Source of the DNA: Lachnospiraceae bacterium
GTDB lineage: Bacteria; Bacillota; Clostridia; Lachnospirales; Lachnospiraceae
Assembly: GCA_024699395.1 (NCBI GenBank)
Contig: JAILPU010000036.1
Coordinates: 1-7,061, forward strand
Length of the DNA stretch: 7,061 nucleotides
Direction: 5' to 3'
This document shows, piece after piece, positions 1 through 6,369 of this stretch; positions within the stretch are counted from its first letter, which is position 1; every line of letters starts with the position of its first letter. The position numbers and the translations under genes were made by a program. The notes beneath the pieces are model-generated. The model saw only the letters and a list, made by a program, of their open reading frames with translations, was not told the origin of the DNA and ran no database searches.

Positions 1-1
1 A

Positions 2-1066
2 TATGAAGGCATTCCCTTTACATTTTCCTGGGAGGTGACAGAGGGCTTTCAGGTTATGGATGAAACAGGGCGCCTGCAGGACTGTAAGGAGGATACGGAC
101 ATTACATTGTGCGTAAGAGCCTTCTACGATGAGGCAACCGATGACACCGGGGAGAATGACACCTTGGAGAATGACATCTCGGAGAATAACACCGGGGAGA
201 ATAACACTGCGAAAAATGATATTGCGGAGGATGGCACAAAAAAATCTGACGATAATGTCATAAAAAGCAAAGGAAGTATAAATGGTGAACTGAGTAATTA
301 CGAGGAGACGAACACCACAAAAAAAGAGTGGAGTAAGGTTATGGAACTTAAGGCGGTTAGGGGAGCTGACAGAGATTATGAAGACTTGAGAGAACGTCTT
401 ATGAAAGAACTAAAAAATGCGGATGCAGAAAACCCCTATGATGAGGTGCTTACTTTACCTCAAACAGTTGAGGCAAAAGAAGTAAAGTGGATCGCAAAAG
501 ACAGGGATATGCCTTTGTTTGCACTGATTATGTCTGTTGTGACTGCGGTAATGGTATTTGCCTTAAAGGATAACGATCTGGAAAAGGAGGTCAGAGAGAG
601 AAGGAGACGGTTAAAAAGAGATTATCCCGACTTTGTGGGGCGGCTTCTTATCTATCTTTACTCAGGACTCAGTATGAGAGTGTGTTTTGAAAGGCTGGCG
701 GAGAGTTACGGCGGTGGGGGTAAGAAGATAAAGCAAAAGGAACTTTACAGCGAACTGTCCCTTACCCTTAAGGAGATGAACGGAGGTGTTGCGGAGAGAG
801 AAGCCTACGAGAATATGGCAAGACGCATGGGAATCAGGGAGTACAAGGAGTTAGCGGTACTTATAACCAGGGATATCAAAACAGGGGGTGATATGTTAAA
901 AAGGCGACTGAGAGAAGAATGTATCTCAAGCAGAGACGAGTACGTTAAAAGCGTGAGGAAAAGAGGTGAGAAAGCTCAGACTTGGTTACTTATTCCCATG
1001 ATGATGTATCTGGGAATAGTCGTAATTATAGTTATGCTGCCGGCCTTTAAATCCATGGGAGGGTGA
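2..1066 (+). CDS. TadC-like type II secretion F-domain protein, 5'-truncated by window edge
   Basis: This is the inner-membrane platform protein of a Tad/Flp pilus machine, expected to work with the TadA-type ATPase and TadB to assemble the Flp pilin. The frame is open to the left edge (354 residues visible), so the GTG at 35 is probably internal. The visible N-terminal stretch, with an IPFTFSWEV motif and a later VMDETGRLQ, resembles the extracytoplasmic beta-rich domain I recall from Lachnospiraceae TadC-like proteins. A low-complexity insert (nt 137-300) interrupts it. Then come a charged helix, a second short LTLPQTVEAKEVKW segment, TM1 (nt about 509-568), the cytoplasmic T2SSF domain (ERRRRLKRDYPDFVGRL, later ITRDIKTGGDMLKRRLREE) and TM2 (nt about 982-1041), ending in the typical LPAFKSMGG tail. 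The family assignment is confident. The function of the beta domain is unknown to me. Confidence 0.88.
   Translation, partial: YEGIPFTFSWEVTEGFQVMDETGRLQDCKEDTDITLCVRAFYDEATDDTGENDTLENDISENNTGENNTAKNDIAEDGTKKSDDNVIKSKGSINGELSNYEETNTTKKEWSKVMELKAVRGADRDYEDLRERLMKELKNADAENPYDEVLTLPQTVEAKEVKWIAKDRDMPLFALIMSVVTAVMVFALKDNDLEKEVRERRRRLKRDYPDFVGRLLIYLYSGLSMRVCFERLAESYGGGGKKIKQKELYSELSLTLKEMNGGVAEREAYENMARRMGIREYKELAVLITRDIKTGGDMLKRRLREECISSRDEYVKSVRKRGEKAQTWLLIPMMMYLGIVVIIVMLPAFKSMGG
137..241 (+). repeat. 15-bp coding minisatellite in the tadC-like gene
   Basis: Seven degenerate 15-bp units lie in frame: 137-151 (weak), 152-166, 167-181, 182-196, 197-211, 212-226 and 227-241. They encode TDDTG, ENDTL, ENDIS, ENNTG, ENNTA, KNDIA and EDGTK. 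The block GACACCGGGGAGAATGACAC (143-162) recurs almost exactly 45 bp later (188-207), which suggests expansion by slippage in multiples of one unit. The repeat codes for an acidic, Asn/Thr-rich, presumably flexible loop. Confidence 0.85.
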
Positions 1067-1161
1067 TTTGAAATCATACCAAATGCCGGGGAAAAACTGA
1101 TTTGGAAAGAAAGATTTTGTACGATACAGGAAATTACTCTGTGATGTTTTAAGCAAATAAT

Positions 1162-1173
1162 AGGAGAGGAGAG
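1162..1173 (+). promoter_or_regulatory. Strong ribosome binding site of the Flp1-like pilin
   Basis: AGGAGAGGAGAG contains two overlapping AGGAG cores. The second core (1167-1171) lies 7 nt before the ATG at 1179, which decides the start of this short gene. It is one of the two best ribosome sites in the window, as expected for the most abundant product of the operon. Confidence 0.85.
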
Positions 1174-1178
1174 TACAT

Positions 1179-1346
1179 ATGAAGGGTTTAAGAGAATTTA
1201 TAAAAGAAGAAGACGGAATGGGAACAGTGGAAGTTATTCTGATAATCGTTGTTCTTATCAGTCTTGTTATCATCTTTAAAGAACAGATTCAGGAAATCGT
1301 AAAGAATATTTTTAAGAAGATTTCATCTCAGGTTGATAAGGTGTGA
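1179..1346 (+). CDS. Flp1-like type IVb pilin
   Basis: This 55-residue protein is the likely major pilin subunit of the Tad fibre. It has a basic/acidic leader (MKGLREFIKEEDG), then a hydrophobic helix beginning GTVEVILIIVVLISLVIIF, then a short amphipathic charged tail ending QVDKV. The class III (prepilin) signal is perfect: Gly13 at -1, Met14 at +1 and Glu18 at +5. Cleavage would leave 42 residues, typical of Flp pilins. The ATG at 1179 follows an AGGAG site by 7 nt. A 112-nt spacer separates it from the tadC-like gene, and its TGA overlaps the next ATG (TGATG). The substrate relationship to the A24 peptidase encoded downstream is inferred from the shared operon. Confidence 0.93.
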   Translation: MKGLREFIKEEDGMGTVEVILIIVVLISLVIIFKEQIQEIVKNIFKKISSQVDKV

Positions 1347-2815
1347 TGAAGAGTATAAAAGGGTATCTTACGGTTTATGCCTCCTTAATCTTTATGGTGC
1401 TTGTGGGACTGTGGGCGGCATTGTGCGAAGGGGTGAGGATCAAAACCTTCTGCTTAAAGTGTGAGGCGGATGTGAAAATAGCCACTGACAGTGTAATGGC
1501 GGAGTACAACCGAAAGCTCTTTGAGGATTTTGATATCCTCGCCCTGGATTCCTCGTATATGACAGAGTATGCATCTTCAGATAATGTGGCAAGCCGGCTT
1601 GAATATTATATGTCCAAAAGGTCTTTACTCTGGGGGGAGTATTTAAAACCTGTGAAGGGTGTGGATTTCGGAGGGATTACCCAAAGGAGCGCGGAGATTA
1701 CCAAAATCTGTTCTCTGTGCGACGATGAAGGGGGAGTTTTTATAAAGTGTGCCGTGGATTCAATTAAGGATAAGCTGGATGCGGGGCTGTGCGAAAATAT
1801 TTTCAAAGATTATGAGACCCTTACCTTGGGGAATGTGGACTATGAGGATGGGGAAGACAATATTGATGCCGTGGATGCCGAAATTGAATCCTTGTACGAG
1901 AAAGAGGATTTTGCGGAGTACAGAGGGGATTCTATCGAGGGGAATCCCATCCGCAGTCTTAAGGGACTGAAGGTATCGGGAATAACAAGTCTTCTTGTGG
2001 ATAACAGGGATGTTTCCAAGCTTGTCACAAACAAAGACAATCTTGTAAGTGAAAGGATCAGAAGAAACGAAGTGACAAGGGGCAATATGAATCTTACTCT
2101 CGGCAAAGATAACAGGATAAGCATAACCGACAGGATTATTTTTTCCCAGTATCTTTTGGAACATATGAAATGTTTTACTTCACCGGTTGACGAAGAAAAG
2201 AAGAGCTTAAGGTATGAACTTGAATACATTATAGGGGGAATGGCTTCGGATAAAGATAATCTCACTAAAACCGTAAGGCGCCTGTTACTTTTAAGAATTG
2301 GATTAAATGGGGCCGCAATTAAAAGCGATCCGGTAATGCAGGCAAAAGTTGATGAGGCTGTTTTGGCCAATCCTGTATGTGATTTGTTCCCTGAGGTATT
2401 TCCCATCTTTAAGGAGGCTACCGAACTTGCCTGGTGTTATGCGGAGTCTCTTTATGATGTGAAGGCTTTGTTAAAGGGGAAAAAGATTGAATTAAAGAAA
2501 ACTTCATCACAGTGGCATTACAGTCTTTCCGGTGTGCTTAAAGGAATGGTCAGGGTGGATGACGTGAATGAAAGCGAGGGGAACACGGGGCTTAAATACA
2601 ACGAATACCTGAGGCTGTTACTGTTACTTAAAAAAAGTTCAGATCTTTGTTACCGCTCAATGGATATGGTGGAGGCCCGTATAAGGACGTATCCCGGAAA
2701 TACCCACTTTAAACTGGACGGGTGTTTTGCGGCCATTGGCGTAAATGTGAGTTTTCACAGCCGCTACGGCTACGGGTACAGTGTCACACGAAAAGATAAA
2801 TATTTAAGGGATTAA
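1346..2815 (+). CDS. DUF5702-like membrane protein of Tad locus (TadG-like)
   Basis: A 489-residue protein with one N-terminal membrane helix and a large domain presumed to be extracytoplasmic. It matches, from memory, the DUF5702 proteins common in clostridial Tad loci and thought to be minor pseudopilin or TadG-like components. The N-terminus (MKSIKGYLTVYASLIFMVL) resembles a prepilin signal with Gly6 at -1, but +5 is Tyr11 instead of Glu, which I believe is usual for this family (GSITVFLSL type). The C-terminal block LKYNEYLRLLLLL...MVEARIR...FKLDGCFAAIGVNVSF is the most family-like part. Start: ATG 1346 gives a TGATG overlap with the pilin gene. GTG 1343, one codon upstream, is an alternative. 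Its TAA overlaps the next ATG. The exact molecular role is not established. Confidence 0.82.
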   Translation: MKSIKGYLTVYASLIFMVLVGLWAALCEGVRIKTFCLKCEADVKIATDSVMAEYNRKLFEDFDILALDSSYMTEYASSDNVASRLEYYMSKRSLLWGEYLKPVKGVDFGGITQRSAEITKICSLCDDEGGVFIKCAVDSIKDKLDAGLCENIFKDYETLTLGNVDYEDGEDNIDAVDAEIESLYEKEDFAEYRGDSIEGNPIRSLKGLKVSGITSLLVDNRDVSKLVTNKDNLVSERIRRNEVTRGNMNLTLGKDNRISITDRIIFSQYLLEHMKCFTSPVDEEKKSLRYELEYIIGGMASDKDNLTKTVRRLLLLRIGLNGAAIKSDPVMQAKVDEAVLANPVCDLFPEVFPIFKEATELAWCYAESLYDVKALLKGKKIELKKTSSQWHYSLSGVLKGMVRVDDVNESEGNTGLKYNEYLRLLLLLKKSSDLCYRSMDMVEARIRTYPGNTHFKLDGCFAAIGVNVSFHSRYGYGYSVTRKDKYLRD

Positions 2816-3741
2816 TGGGGAGTGCGGCGATGTCTTCTTTGTGGGGGAAATTAGAGAATCTTATAACTTATTTAAAAAAGCCTTCTTCGACAAGTAAAAA
2901 ACTGCTGTCTTCTGATAGATTTCTTCATGCCGGGAAGACGTCGCCGCATTTCTTAAGAAGTCTCAAAGGTTCCATGACCGTGGAGGCTTCACTGATAATC
3001 CCCTTTTTTTTGATAGCCGCAATCAACCTGACATCACTTATGGAATGTATGAGGCTTTACGGTAATTATGAAAGTGCCATATGTGATGCAGGTGCTGATG
3101 TGGCTCTGGCATACGGGTTAAATGAATATGGCGGCACAGAGGATGGGGAGAGTTTCCTGCCTGCAGGTGTCTATTTGTCGGGGGCATATCTTACACTGGC
3201 CATAAAAAATACTCTTAATGAAAAAACAGACTATGGGGTAGCTCAAAAGGGAATGAGTATGGGCGCCGTTATGGTCAGGGCCTTGGAAGAAAATGGTGAA
3301 ATGGGCTTTGTGGTTTTATACAGGGCAGGACCGGTATTCGATCCCGGATCCCTAATGAGTTTCTGGACGGGGAATGCTTATTACGGTCATGTTTTTACGG
3401 GATATGAACCGGGAGGGGATCTTCAGGGAGACACCACCACCGTCTATGTAACTAAGTACGGCACGGTTTATCACAGATCTTTAGACTGCCCAAGTCTTTC
3501 CATAAAAAGCAGAAGCGTTTCTTCTTCTCAAATTGATTCAGAGAGAAACTCTGCGGGGGGTAAATACAGTGAGTGCGCTCTTTGCAAAAATAAGCCCTTC
3601 ACCGGAACCTACTATATCACACAGGACGGAGACAGATACCACAGATCAAGTGATTGCAGGGGACTTAAGAGAACGGTTTCCTCCATGCTTTTGTATGAGG
3701 CTGAAGCTATGTACAGACCATGCTCCCGTTGCGGACACTGA
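2815..3741 (+). CDS. TadE-like pseudopilin with two C-terminal His/Cys repeats
   Basis: A 308-residue TadE-like minor pseudopilin. A long basic leader (residues 1-52) ends in LRSLKG|SMTVEASLIIPFF: Gly52 at -1, Glu57 at +5, then a membrane helix (about 58-77). A beta-rich extracytoplasmic domain follows. The C-terminus carries two copies of a small module beginning with a V/YY-V/I-T...G...YHRS strand: His220-x4-Cys225 with Cys254-x2-Cys257, and His276-x4-Cys281 with Cys303-x2-Cys306. The His/Cys spacing suggests metal binding or disulfides, which is inference. Start: ATG 2815 overlaps the previous stop (TAATG), whereas ATG 2830 (Met6) has GGGGAG (2817-2822) at 7-nt spacing and may be the main start. 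Both leave the signal intact. A 144-nt gap follows, to the preferred peptidase start. Confidence 0.85.
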   Translation: MGSAAMSSLWGKLENLITYLKKPSSTSKKLLSSDRFLHAGKTSPHFLRSLKGSMTVEASLIIPFFLIAAINLTSLMECMRLYGNYESAICDAGADVALAYGLNEYGGTEDGESFLPAGVYLSGAYLTLAIKNTLNEKTDYGVAQKGMSMGAVMVRALEENGEMGFVVLYRAGPVFDPGSLMSFWTGNAYYGHVFTGYEPGGDLQGDTTTVYVTKYGTVYHRSLDCPSLSIKSRSVSSSQIDSERNSAGGKYSECALCKNKPFTGTYYITQDGDRYHRSSDCRGLKRTVSSMLLYEAEAMYRPCSRCGH

Positions 3742-3885
3742 TTTTAGTTTTGGTGTATTTTGATGATGTTGGACAGATTGGAATATGAAAAAGGTTGGAT
3801 TACATAATAGTGTAAAATTTGTAAGTTTATTATCCGGCTGAATAAGTCGAACATGAGACTATGGCAGATAATTACAGAGGTGAGT

Positions 3886-4308
3886 ATGATAATCATTTTG
3901 GGGTGTTTCTTTGTTTTACTGAGCATTTTTGATATTAAGAAAAGAGAACTTCCCATCCCTTTAATAGGGATGTGTACTTTGTTTTCCGTAGCATGCGCTG
4001 TGGTGGGGTGCCAAAGAGGGGACACAACTGTTTTCGAGATACTTAGGTCTTTATTTCCTGCCATGGTTTTGATTGTGCTTTCCGTGATTACCAAGCAGGT
4101 GGGGACGGGAGACGGGATATGTCTTATAAGCACCGGGCTTGTATTGGGAGAGAGTAAGAATCTCATGGCTTTGTTAATCGGTGCGGCGCTGTTATTTGTT
4201 ACGGGAACCGTAATACTTATTTTAAAGAAAAAAACGGCAAAAACCGAGATACCCTTCTGCCCGTTTGTGACGTTAGGGATAATTGCCGTTGGTCTGGGGG
4301 TAGGATGA
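3886..4308 (+). CDS. A24 family prepilin peptidase (TadV/CpaA-like)
   Basis: A 140-residue polytopic aspartyl protease expected to cleave the leaders of the pilin and TadE-like proteins at the cytoplasmic face after Gly -1. Both catalytic aspartate motifs are present: Asp16 in SIFDIKKRELP after the first membrane helix, and Asp76 in the GTGDG (GxGD) motif before ISTGLVLG. The rest is hydrophobic helices and a basic KKKTAK loop. The short length, with no N-terminal methylase domain, is normal for TadV-type enzymes. Start: ATG 3886 has GAGG (3877-3880) at 5-nt spacing. The longer frame from ATG 3853 (151 residues) has no visible ribosome site. It overlaps the following pseudopilin frame by ATGA at 4305-4308. 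Its position between two TadE-like genes fits dedicated processing. Confidence 0.87.
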   Translation: MIIILGCFFVLLSIFDIKKRELPIPLIGMCTLFSVACAVVGCQRGDTTVFEILRSLFPAMVLIVLSVITKQVGTGDGICLISTGLVLGESKNLMALLIGAALLFVTGTVILILKKKTAKTEIPFCPFVTLGIIAVGLGVG

Positions 4309-4466
4309 AGAGATATTTAACAGTGGGGGCTGCGATCCACAGCACAGAGCGTTTATGCCAACGGGGTAGGATGAAGAGATATTTAACAGTGGGGGCTGCG
4401 GTCCACAGCACAGAGCGTTTATGCCAACGGGGCAGGATGAAGGGATATTTTACAGTGGAAGCTGCG
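4301..4466 (+). repeat. 66-bp tandem repeat carrying degenerate prepilin-signal starts
   Basis: Unit 1 (4301-4366) and unit 2 (4367-4432) differ at only one position (A4335 versus G4401). A partial third unit (4433-4466) matches in 29 of 34 bases and runs into the true pseudopilin signal. Each unit has TAGG or CAGG, an ATG (4305, 4371, 4437), nine further codons of signal-like sequence, then, in units 1 and 2 only, a 32-nt filler with CCACAGCACAGAGCG. The period is exactly 22 codons and no stop occurs, so all three ATGs share one frame. The unit 1 ATG is also the ATGA overlap with the peptidase gene. Confidence 0.93.
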
Positions 4467-4865
4467 CTGGTGGTAAATATATTTACATGGATACTGGTGG
4501 CGCTTCTTTATCTAATGTTTTTTGTATATGACAGAGCCATAACTGATATGAATACAGCAATCGTATCTTTGCGCGTACAGAATCTCTGGGGTGACGAGGC
4601 AGCAGTAGTAAAAGGCTTTACCGAGGCGGTAAAGGATGTGGACAGGGATGAATATATTGCCTGGGACAGTAAAGGCTACACCCTTTCCTTTGAAAAAACA
4701 GGGGTGCGTGTTACATCAGGGGGGAGATTGATATATCCATTTGACACAAGTGTCATAAATATCGGAAATCACTCCTACACATCAACCTGTAAGCGAAGGA
4801 CCATAAGAAACGGGGCTGTGGTGAGATTTATAAAAAACAGAATTTCAAAATCAGGAGGAGAGTAA
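4305..4865 (+). CDS. TadE-like pseudopilin with repeat-extended N-terminus
   Basis: A small TadE-like pseudopilin. The recognisable protein starts at Met45 (ATG 4437): MKG|YFTVEAALVVNIF, with Gly47 at -1, Glu52 at +5, then one membrane helix (about 53-76) and a roughly 110-residue extracytoplasmic domain ending in a basic tail. Read from ATG 4305, which couples to the peptidase stop by ATGA, it gains 44 residues: two 22-residue repeats starting MKRYLTVGAA. Each repeat copies the signal start but has Arg for Gly -1 and Gly for Glu +5. All three ATGs have the same weak GGGG site 4 nt upstream, so the real start cannot be decided by eye: 4437 gives a canonical 142-residue protein and 4305 gives 186 residues. 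Its TAA overlaps the next ATG. Family assignment is good, but the translated N-terminus is uncertain. Confidence 0.8.
   Translation: MKRYLTVGAAIHSTERLCQRGRMKRYLTVGAAVHSTERLCQRGRMKGYFTVEAALVVNIFTWILVALLYLMFFVYDRAITDMNTAIVSLRVQNLWGDEAAVVKGFTEAVKDVDRDEYIAWDSKGYTLSFEKTGVRVTSGGRLIYPFDTSVINIGNHSYTSTCKRRTIRNGAVVRFIKNRISKSGGE
4853..4858 (+). promoter_or_regulatory. Ribosome binding site of the FHA gene
   Basis: A perfect AGGAGG lies 6 nt before ATG 4865, inside the end of the preceding gene. Together with the TAATG overlap this fixes the start of the FHA protein and suggests strong independent initiation besides coupling. Confidence 0.85.
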
Positions 4866-6178
4866 TGATTCAGGGTGAGTATGTAAGAAGTTTAAGGAGT
4901 AATTATCTGAGGATAAAGCTTATGGACAAGCCGAAGGAGAAGGGGTACAAATATTGCATCCTCCAAAGGGGGAGCATAAAAGGACTTGTGGAGACGGACT
5001 TAAGGTATGTGGATGAGGATGCCTATCTATATTATGACATCACTTCCAGACACAGTCTTTCGGAAATATATTCCAACCGGTCTTTTACCAGGGATTTTTT
5101 TAGGGAGCTTTGCGATTGTTTTAAAACAGTAAACAATGAGCTGGACAGATTTTTGTTGGAGATAAGTGATGTGATATGGGATCCGGGTCATGTTTATGCG
5201 GAGCCCGGAGAAAATATAAAGTTTATGTATTATCCGTATTGCGATTTCGATACGGGTTTTTCGGCGTTCTTAGATTTTCTGGCTGAGAAAGCGGATTACA
5301 ATGACGAAGCAATGGTGGAATTTATCTACAGAATATATGATATGTATGAAAAGGATAACAACAGCCTTCTTGACGGAAGGCTTATGGATAAACTTTGTTC
5401 CTTTGAGGAGGCCATGGAAAACGATACAAAAGAAAATGAAGAATTTAAAGAGGCAGAAAATGGGGAGGATAACCCTGTAAGATTGTCTTTGGATGAACTG
5501 AATGAAAACAGAAACGACGAAGCTTACGATGGAAATGAGAAAATATCAAGCAACCGAAAGCTTTTGAGTATTTTTAAAAGAGATAACAAAAAGATAAAGG
5601 AACAGCGGGAGAAATACGAGAGGGAGAGTGCTTTACTTATGGCGACGGGAAGTGTTGCCGAGGATATGGACTACAGCGGGAAAACATCCGAGAGTGATAT
5701 TGCAATTAAAGACAGAAGAAGGCAGGGATATGAGGATGATTCAAAATTGACCCGGGAATCAAAACAATCGGAATATGCAGGCTGTAAATATCCAAAAGAA
5801 AAAGACAGGTTTGATTCCGAGGATTACTCCGGCAAAACCATCTATGAGGAGGTGGACAGAGAGCCCAAGGTTATAAACAGGTTCTATGACGAATCCGGGG
5901 AAGTATCCTTTACCATGGGCCACGAGGAAGTGGTGGTGGGAAAGAAAAAGCCGGAGGCGGACTGGCTTATACCCATTATGACAGTGAGTAGAATCCATGC
6001 GCGCGTATCTACTGACAGAGAGGAGAGAGTATATATAGAAGATCTTAATTCCACCAACGGAACCTTTATAAACGGTCTGAGGTTACGACCCTTTGAGAAA
6101 AGACAGCTTGAAGCAGGGGACGAGGTGGGCTTTGGCAACAAGATATACACCTTTAAAAGGCTTTTGGGTGAAGGGTGA
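4865..6178 (+). CDS. DUF6382-FHA domain protein of Tad locus
   Basis: A 437-residue protein predicted to be cytoplasmic, with no signal or membrane segment. Residues about 5-175 match DUF6382 as I recall it (NYLRIKL, YDITSRHSLSEIYSNRSFTRDFF, FMYYPYCDFD). A charged, probably disordered linker (about 180-330) includes a lysine-rich stretch (IFKRDNKKIKEQREKYERE) and two DYSGKT hexapeptides. Residues about 335-433 are a forkhead-associated domain with the phosphothreonine-binding residues in place: Ser375-Arg376-x-His378 and the STNGTFING loop around Asn398. The first FHA signature is Gly359-Lys360 rather than the usual Gly-Arg. FHA domains bind phosphothreonine proteins, and by inference this one couples a Ser/Thr kinase pathway or a scaffold to the pilus machinery. 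It is the last gene of the operon. Domain calls are strong, the role is inferred. Confidence 0.9.
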   Translation: MIQGEYVRSLRSNYLRIKLMDKPKEKGYKYCILQRGSIKGLVETDLRYVDEDAYLYYDITSRHSLSEIYSNRSFTRDFFRELCDCFKTVNNELDRFLLEISDVIWDPGHVYAEPGENIKFMYYPYCDFDTGFSAFLDFLAEKADYNDEAMVEFIYRIYDMYEKDNNSLLDGRLMDKLCSFEEAMENDTKENEEFKEAENGEDNPVRLSLDELNENRNDEAYDGNEKISSNRKLLSIFKRDNKKIKEQREKYERESALLMATGSVAEDMDYSGKTSESDIAIKDRRRQGYEDDSKLTRESKQSEYAGCKYPKEKDRFDSEDYSGKTIYEEVDREPKVINRFYDESGEVSFTMGHEEVVVGKKKPEADWLIPIMTVSRIHARVSTDREERVYIEDLNSTNGTFINGLRLRPFEKRQLEAGDEVGFGNKIYTFKRLLGEG

Positions 6179-6268
6179 AATTCCTTGAAAAAAACAAATT
6201 CCGACTATGAAAAGTGTTAAGGACTGAAACCCAGTATTTATGCGGGTTCCAGACATCGGGAAAACGAA

Positions 6269-6298
6269 TTGACAGCAAATTGACATCAATCTTGTAAA
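6269..6298 (+). promoter_or_regulatory. Paired TTGACA sites: weak promoter and/or response-regulator site
   Basis: AATTGACA occurs at 6267-6274 and again at 6278-6285, an 11-bp period that places both on one helix face. The first TTGACA (6269-6274) has a poor -10 match, TGTAAA (6293-6298), at 18 nt. Read on the other strand, the pair is TGTCA-6-TGTCA, which resembles PhoB/PhoP-type direct-repeat operators. Either role is unproven. Confidence 0.4.
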
Positions 6299-6332
6299 GA
6301 ATGATGAGTTGTTACAAAGAATCATAAGTTGT
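6296..6332 (+). repeat. 20-bp-period direct repeat
   Basis: AAAGAATGATGAGTTGT (6296-6312) is followed by AAAGAATCATAAGTTGT (6316-6332), 15 of 17 bases identical, separated by TAC. The junction forms a small palindrome, TTGTTACAA (6309-6317). It lies directly after the TTGACA pair and 38 nt before the terminator stem. A twofold protein-binding site is possible. Confidence 0.7.
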
Positions 6333-6369
6333 CGAGCATAAAATCAGCATAGTAATTTTGGACCCATAG

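Noticed and set aside
35..37. GTG 35 as start of the TadC-like protein
   Set aside because: The frame is open upstream to the edge and the upstream residues (IPFTFSWE) fit the same domain. The GTG has a GGGAG near it but is very probably internal.
1079..1105. Terminator after the TadC-like gene
   Set aside because: The 6-bp inverted repeat is AT-rich with a 15-nt loop and no T-tract follows.
986..1273. Minus-strand frame over the pilin leader
   Set aside because: It overlaps the pilin gene, which has a perfect prepilin signal, and shows no motif.
1840..2406. Long minus-strand frame opposite the DUF5702-like gene
   Set aside because: It is fully antisense to a well-supported gene, has no family features, and its low-complexity Ser/Leu composition is typical of a shadow frame.
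3785..3841. Short frame starting MKKVGLHNS before the peptidase
   Set aside because: Only 18 codons, with no ribosome site or similarity to a known peptide.
3744..4166. Minus-strand frame of 140 codons over the peptidase gene
   Set aside because: Antisense to a gene with both catalytic motifs, and no recognisable domain of its own.
4301..4466. CRISPR-like array
   Set aside because: The units are adjacent 66-bp in-frame copies with no unique spacers between repeats, and the third copy merges into a gene.
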